7,092 bases of DNA from an uncultured bacterium (GTDB lineage Bacteria > Patescibacteriota > Minisyncoccia > Moranbacterales > GWC2-37-73): the NCBI GenBank assembly GCA_903866285.1, contig CAIPMZ010000080.1, forward strand, positions 1 through 7,092. Direction: 5' to 3'. How positions within the stretch are numbered: the first letter of the stretch is position 1; each line of letters starts with the position of its first letter. The translations under genes were made by a program, and so were the position numbers. Positions 5,362 through 7,092 of this stretch are shown here, one piece after another. The notes under the pieces were generated by a model, which saw nothing but the letters and a program-made list of their open reading frames with translations, was not told where the DNA came from and made no database searches.

Positions 5362-6429
5362 ATGAATACAAAAATAAAAACACGACGTTGTTTGGATATC
5401 AAGTCCAAAGCCAGCGTCTGTCAGGAGGATTTTTTAGAAGGTAGTCTAAGCTTGAAAAAAAGTGAGACTATCCTTTATTCGCGTGGGAAAAAGATGCAGA
5501 CTTTTTTTACCGAAGATTCGAAGCTTTATGTTACGCCCAAGGAAGCCCAATCGATGAGACACGGAATTAAATTAGAGCGACGAGTTGGCCAGTGGGATAA
5601 TTTACACTCGCGAGTCGTGCACGACTTTATTCAATATCGACCAAATCAGGCGAGTTACTTGTTAAAACTTTTGGAGGAAAAAGTTGGGTTGTTACGGGCG
5701 CAGACCCAAAAAACTTCTGAGAGTTTGCTGGGGCAATTTTCATTAGTGCGTCTTTGGAACCTTTCTATCGTGGGCTCAATTTTATTTGGGATGGTTACGA
5801 TGACTTTTATGTATAAATATCTTGGCCAAGGGGCAGCGGCCGCAGATGAATTTCAACAACCAGTGGCGCAAATGCAGGAGCTCGATTCATCCTCAAAAGT
5901 AGCAAGTTCAGCGACAGTTACTCCCGAGGATAATTTAGAAAATGTTGACTTAAATGACCCGTTGTTTCTAAAACAACTGGCGGAAATAAAGAAGGCCAGC
6001 GATAGTGCTACGCTGGAAAAAGAAATTTATATAATGGTGAAGGGATATCCAATTGAGAAGATGGTGCCCTATATCGCTAAGCAAGATCGAACGGTGGCAG
6101 CCTTTATGGTGGCAATTGCCAAGAAAGAAAGTAATTGGGGCAAGCGAGTGCCGCTATTGGATGGTGAAGATTGCTATAATTATGTTGGATATCGAGGCCA
6201 GCGAGAGCGGATGGGGACAGGTGGACACACTTGCTTTAATAGCCCTGAGGATGCCGTCAATACTGTGGCTAAAAGGATCGCGACCCTGGTTAAGGAAAAC
6301 GATAAAGATACGGCAGCTAAAATGGTAGTTTGGAAATGTGGCAATAGCTGCGCTGCTACTGGTGGACAAGCGGCTGCAAATAAATGGATTAGCGACGTGG
6401 ATATGTATTTCCAGCAGCTTAAAACTTAG
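5362..6429 (+). CDS. Single-pass membrane protein with external lysozyme-like domain
   Basis: About 355 residues; numbering here is from the alternative GTG start at 5356. Three parts are visible: a charged N-terminal region (1-130) of unknown function, one membrane helix (about 133-153, LWNLSIVGSILFGMVTMTFM), an acidic Ser/Thr-rich linker (160-200), and a C-terminal domain (about 215-357). That domain has AFMVAIAKKESNWGK (249-263), in which Glu258 sits like the catalytic acid of lysozyme-like transglycosylases and glucosaminidases, followed by DCYNYVGYRG and GGHTCFNSPEDAV. The likely role is peptidoglycan cleavage or remodelling outside the membrane. Similar proteins are, to my knowledge, common in Parcubacteria. 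Four cysteines (273, 293, 328, 332) could form two disulfides if the domain is external. ATG 5362 is preferred over GTG 5356; neither has a ribosome binding site. Exact bond specificity cannot be read from the sequence. Confidence 0.75.
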   Translation: MNTKIKTRRCLDIKSKASVCQEDFLEGSLSLKKSETILYSRGKKMQTFFTEDSKLYVTPKEAQSMRHGIKLERRVGQWDNLHSRVVHDFIQYRPNQASYLLKLLEEKVGLLRAQTQKTSESLLGQFSLVRLWNLSIVGSILFGMVTMTFMYKYLGQGAAAADEFQQPVAQMQELDSSSKVASSATVTPEDNLENVDLNDPLFLKQLAEIKKASDSATLEKEIYIMVKGYPIEKMVPYIAKQDRTVAAFMVAIAKKESNWGKRVPLLDGEDCYNYVGYRGQRERMGTGGHTCFNSPEDAVNTVAKRIATLVKENDKDTAAKMVVWKCGNSCAATGGQAAANKWISDVDMYFQQLKT

Positions 6430-6464
6430 TTGGCTTTTAAAAATTTAATATTTTTTCGCCAAAC

Positions 6465-6499
6465 AAAAAACTCTCAAGCGTAAAGCCAGAGAGTTTTTT
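6465..6499. terminator. Bidirectional intrinsic terminator
   Basis: AAAAAACTCTC (6465-6475) and GAGAGTTTTTT (6489-6499) are perfect 11-bp arms around a 13-base loop. The A and T runs give a T tract at the 3' side on both strands. It lies between two convergent genes (lysozyme-like on plus, cold-shock on minus) and suits both. Confidence 0.8.
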
Positions 6500-6517
6500 G
6501 AAAAGCGAGTGCTAAGA

Positions 6518-6715
6518 TTACGCTAGGGTAACATTAACAGCGTTCAAGCCTTTTGGAGATTCTTCTGATTCGAAAGAAACATTGTCTCCTTCTTGCAGTT
6601 GATCAAATGAAACACCAACTAAAGAATTGCTGTGGAAAAATAAGTCTTTTCCCAATTCTGGAGAGGTGATAAAGCCGAAGCCTTTGTCAGTTTTCTTTTT
6701 GATTACACCATTCAT
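6518..6715 (-). CDS. Cold-shock-domain protein (CspA-like)
   Basis: A 65-residue single cold-shock domain that binds single-stranded RNA or DNA, normally acting as an RNA chaperone. RNP1 is KGFGFI (11-16) and RNP2 is DLFFH (24-28); the VGVSFDQLQEGDNVSFE stretch and the C-terminal strand NAVNVTLA complete the domain. Odd: the usual GxVKWFN before RNP1 is replaced by GVIKKKTD, so the conserved Trp and Asn of the binding face are missing, while all RNP aromatics are kept. No Shine-Dalgarno site precedes the ATG. The leader from the promoter at 6798-6826 would be about 75 bases, and a terminator follows the gene. Confidence 0.9.
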   Translation of the reverse strand: MNGVIKKKTDKGFGFITSPELGKDLFFHSNSLVGVSFDQLQEGDNVSFESEESPKGLNAVNVTLA

Positions 6716-6797
6716 AGTTTTGAAGTGATATTTAGGTTTGTAAAATTTGAAATTATGCGGGGCTCGACGATTTTTCCAACAATATTTTCACATTGCA

Positions 6798-6826
6798 AGT
6801 TTAGCACGTAAATCAGAAAAAGTCAA
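6798..6826 (-). promoter_or_regulatory. Promoter of the cold-shock gene
   Basis: On the minus strand TTGACT (6826-6821) and TAAACT (6803-6798) are 17 bases apart, with TGC directly before the -10 (extended -10). The transcript would start near 6791, about 75 bases before the ATG. Long leaders are common in cold-shock genes, but I see no clear cold-box motif. Confidence 0.55.
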
Positions 6827-6986
6827 CTAAACAAGCTCTAAAGTTGGGTTAATTAGTTTATCTTGCTTTAGTTGAGCCAATAAGTTAAAAATAGTGCAGC
6901 CTTAAAATAGCCAATTATCAAATGGTAAAGTTAAGATTTTTAGGGCGGGTAGCTGTGCAAGTCCATGAACATAATTAACACTTGGG

Positions 6987-7091
6987 TTAGTTGAAATTAT
7001 TGGTTAATTTTCGATCAATTTGAGCCATAAGCTGTTCAATTTCTTCTTTCTTTTTCATCTTTCTGGCTACTGCTAATCTAGCGCTTTGCTT
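6987..7091 (-). CDS. 3' end of an unidentified minus-strand gene
   Basis: The frame is open from the right window edge to TAA (6989-6987) and gives 34 residues, KQSARLAVARKMKKKEEIEQ and onward to DRKLTNNFN. The composition is charged and helical, with many Lys and Glu, like the tail of a coiled-coil or nucleic-acid-binding protein. It is too short to assign a family. The spacer from here to the cold-shock promoter (6827-6986) shows no gene, tRNA or terminator that I can recognise. Confidence 0.45.
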   Translation of the reverse strand, partial: KQSARLAVARKMKKKEEIEQLMAQIDRKLTNNFN

Positions 7092-7092
7092 C

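Noticed and set aside
6827..6986. tRNA or small structured RNA in the spacer right of the cold-shock gene
   Set aside because: No cloverleaf arms, T-loop motif or strong hairpin could be found by eye on either strand.

Overview
The window most likely comes from a Candidatus Patescibacteria (CPR, Parcubacteria-like) genome. This is an inference, not proof. It rests on an AT-rich sequence with standard stops, genes that mostly lack clear Shine-Dalgarno sites, a FISUMP-domain surface protein, an Avd-like four-helix-bundle gene, a membrane-anchored lysozyme-like protein of a type I associate with this group, and spacers full of short degenerate repeats.

Left part (1-2143): the 3' end of a FISUMP (C-type-lectin-fold) gene whose terminal region looks like the variable region of a diversity-generating retroelement (DGR). 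An in-frame TAG removes the last 11 residues, which are still intact behind the stop. A 10-bp hairpin follows, then a repeat-rich spacer, then a AAA ATPase/DUF4143 gene, then the N-terminal ~50 residues of an Avd-like gene (the DGR accessory protein). The Avd frame is cut off where a convergent gene begins. No template repeat or reverse transcriptase is visible here. I read this as a decayed or dispersed DGR locus; this is the most interesting part of the window.

Middle (2106-4349): a YdjC/ChbG-like carbohydrate deacetylase on the minus strand, divergent from an AI-2E-family transporter with a strong extended -10 promoter. The transporter's leader carries a palindromic repeat related to one in the ATPase spacer. 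The next spacer contains degenerate 7-bp tandem repeats on both sides of a ~120-bp inverted-repeat element, and it runs straight into the start codon of lgt.

Right part (4347-7092): lgt (prolipoprotein diacylglyceryl transferase), then a single-pass membrane protein with an external lysozyme-like domain, a bidirectional terminator, a cold-shock-domain gene on the minus strand with its own promoter, an unexplained AT-rich spacer, and the 3' tail of an unidentified minus-strand gene. Most of the genes in the window concern the cell envelope (surface lectin-like protein, deacetylase, membrane transporter, lipoprotein maturation, murein enzyme), but no tight multi-gene operon is evident.
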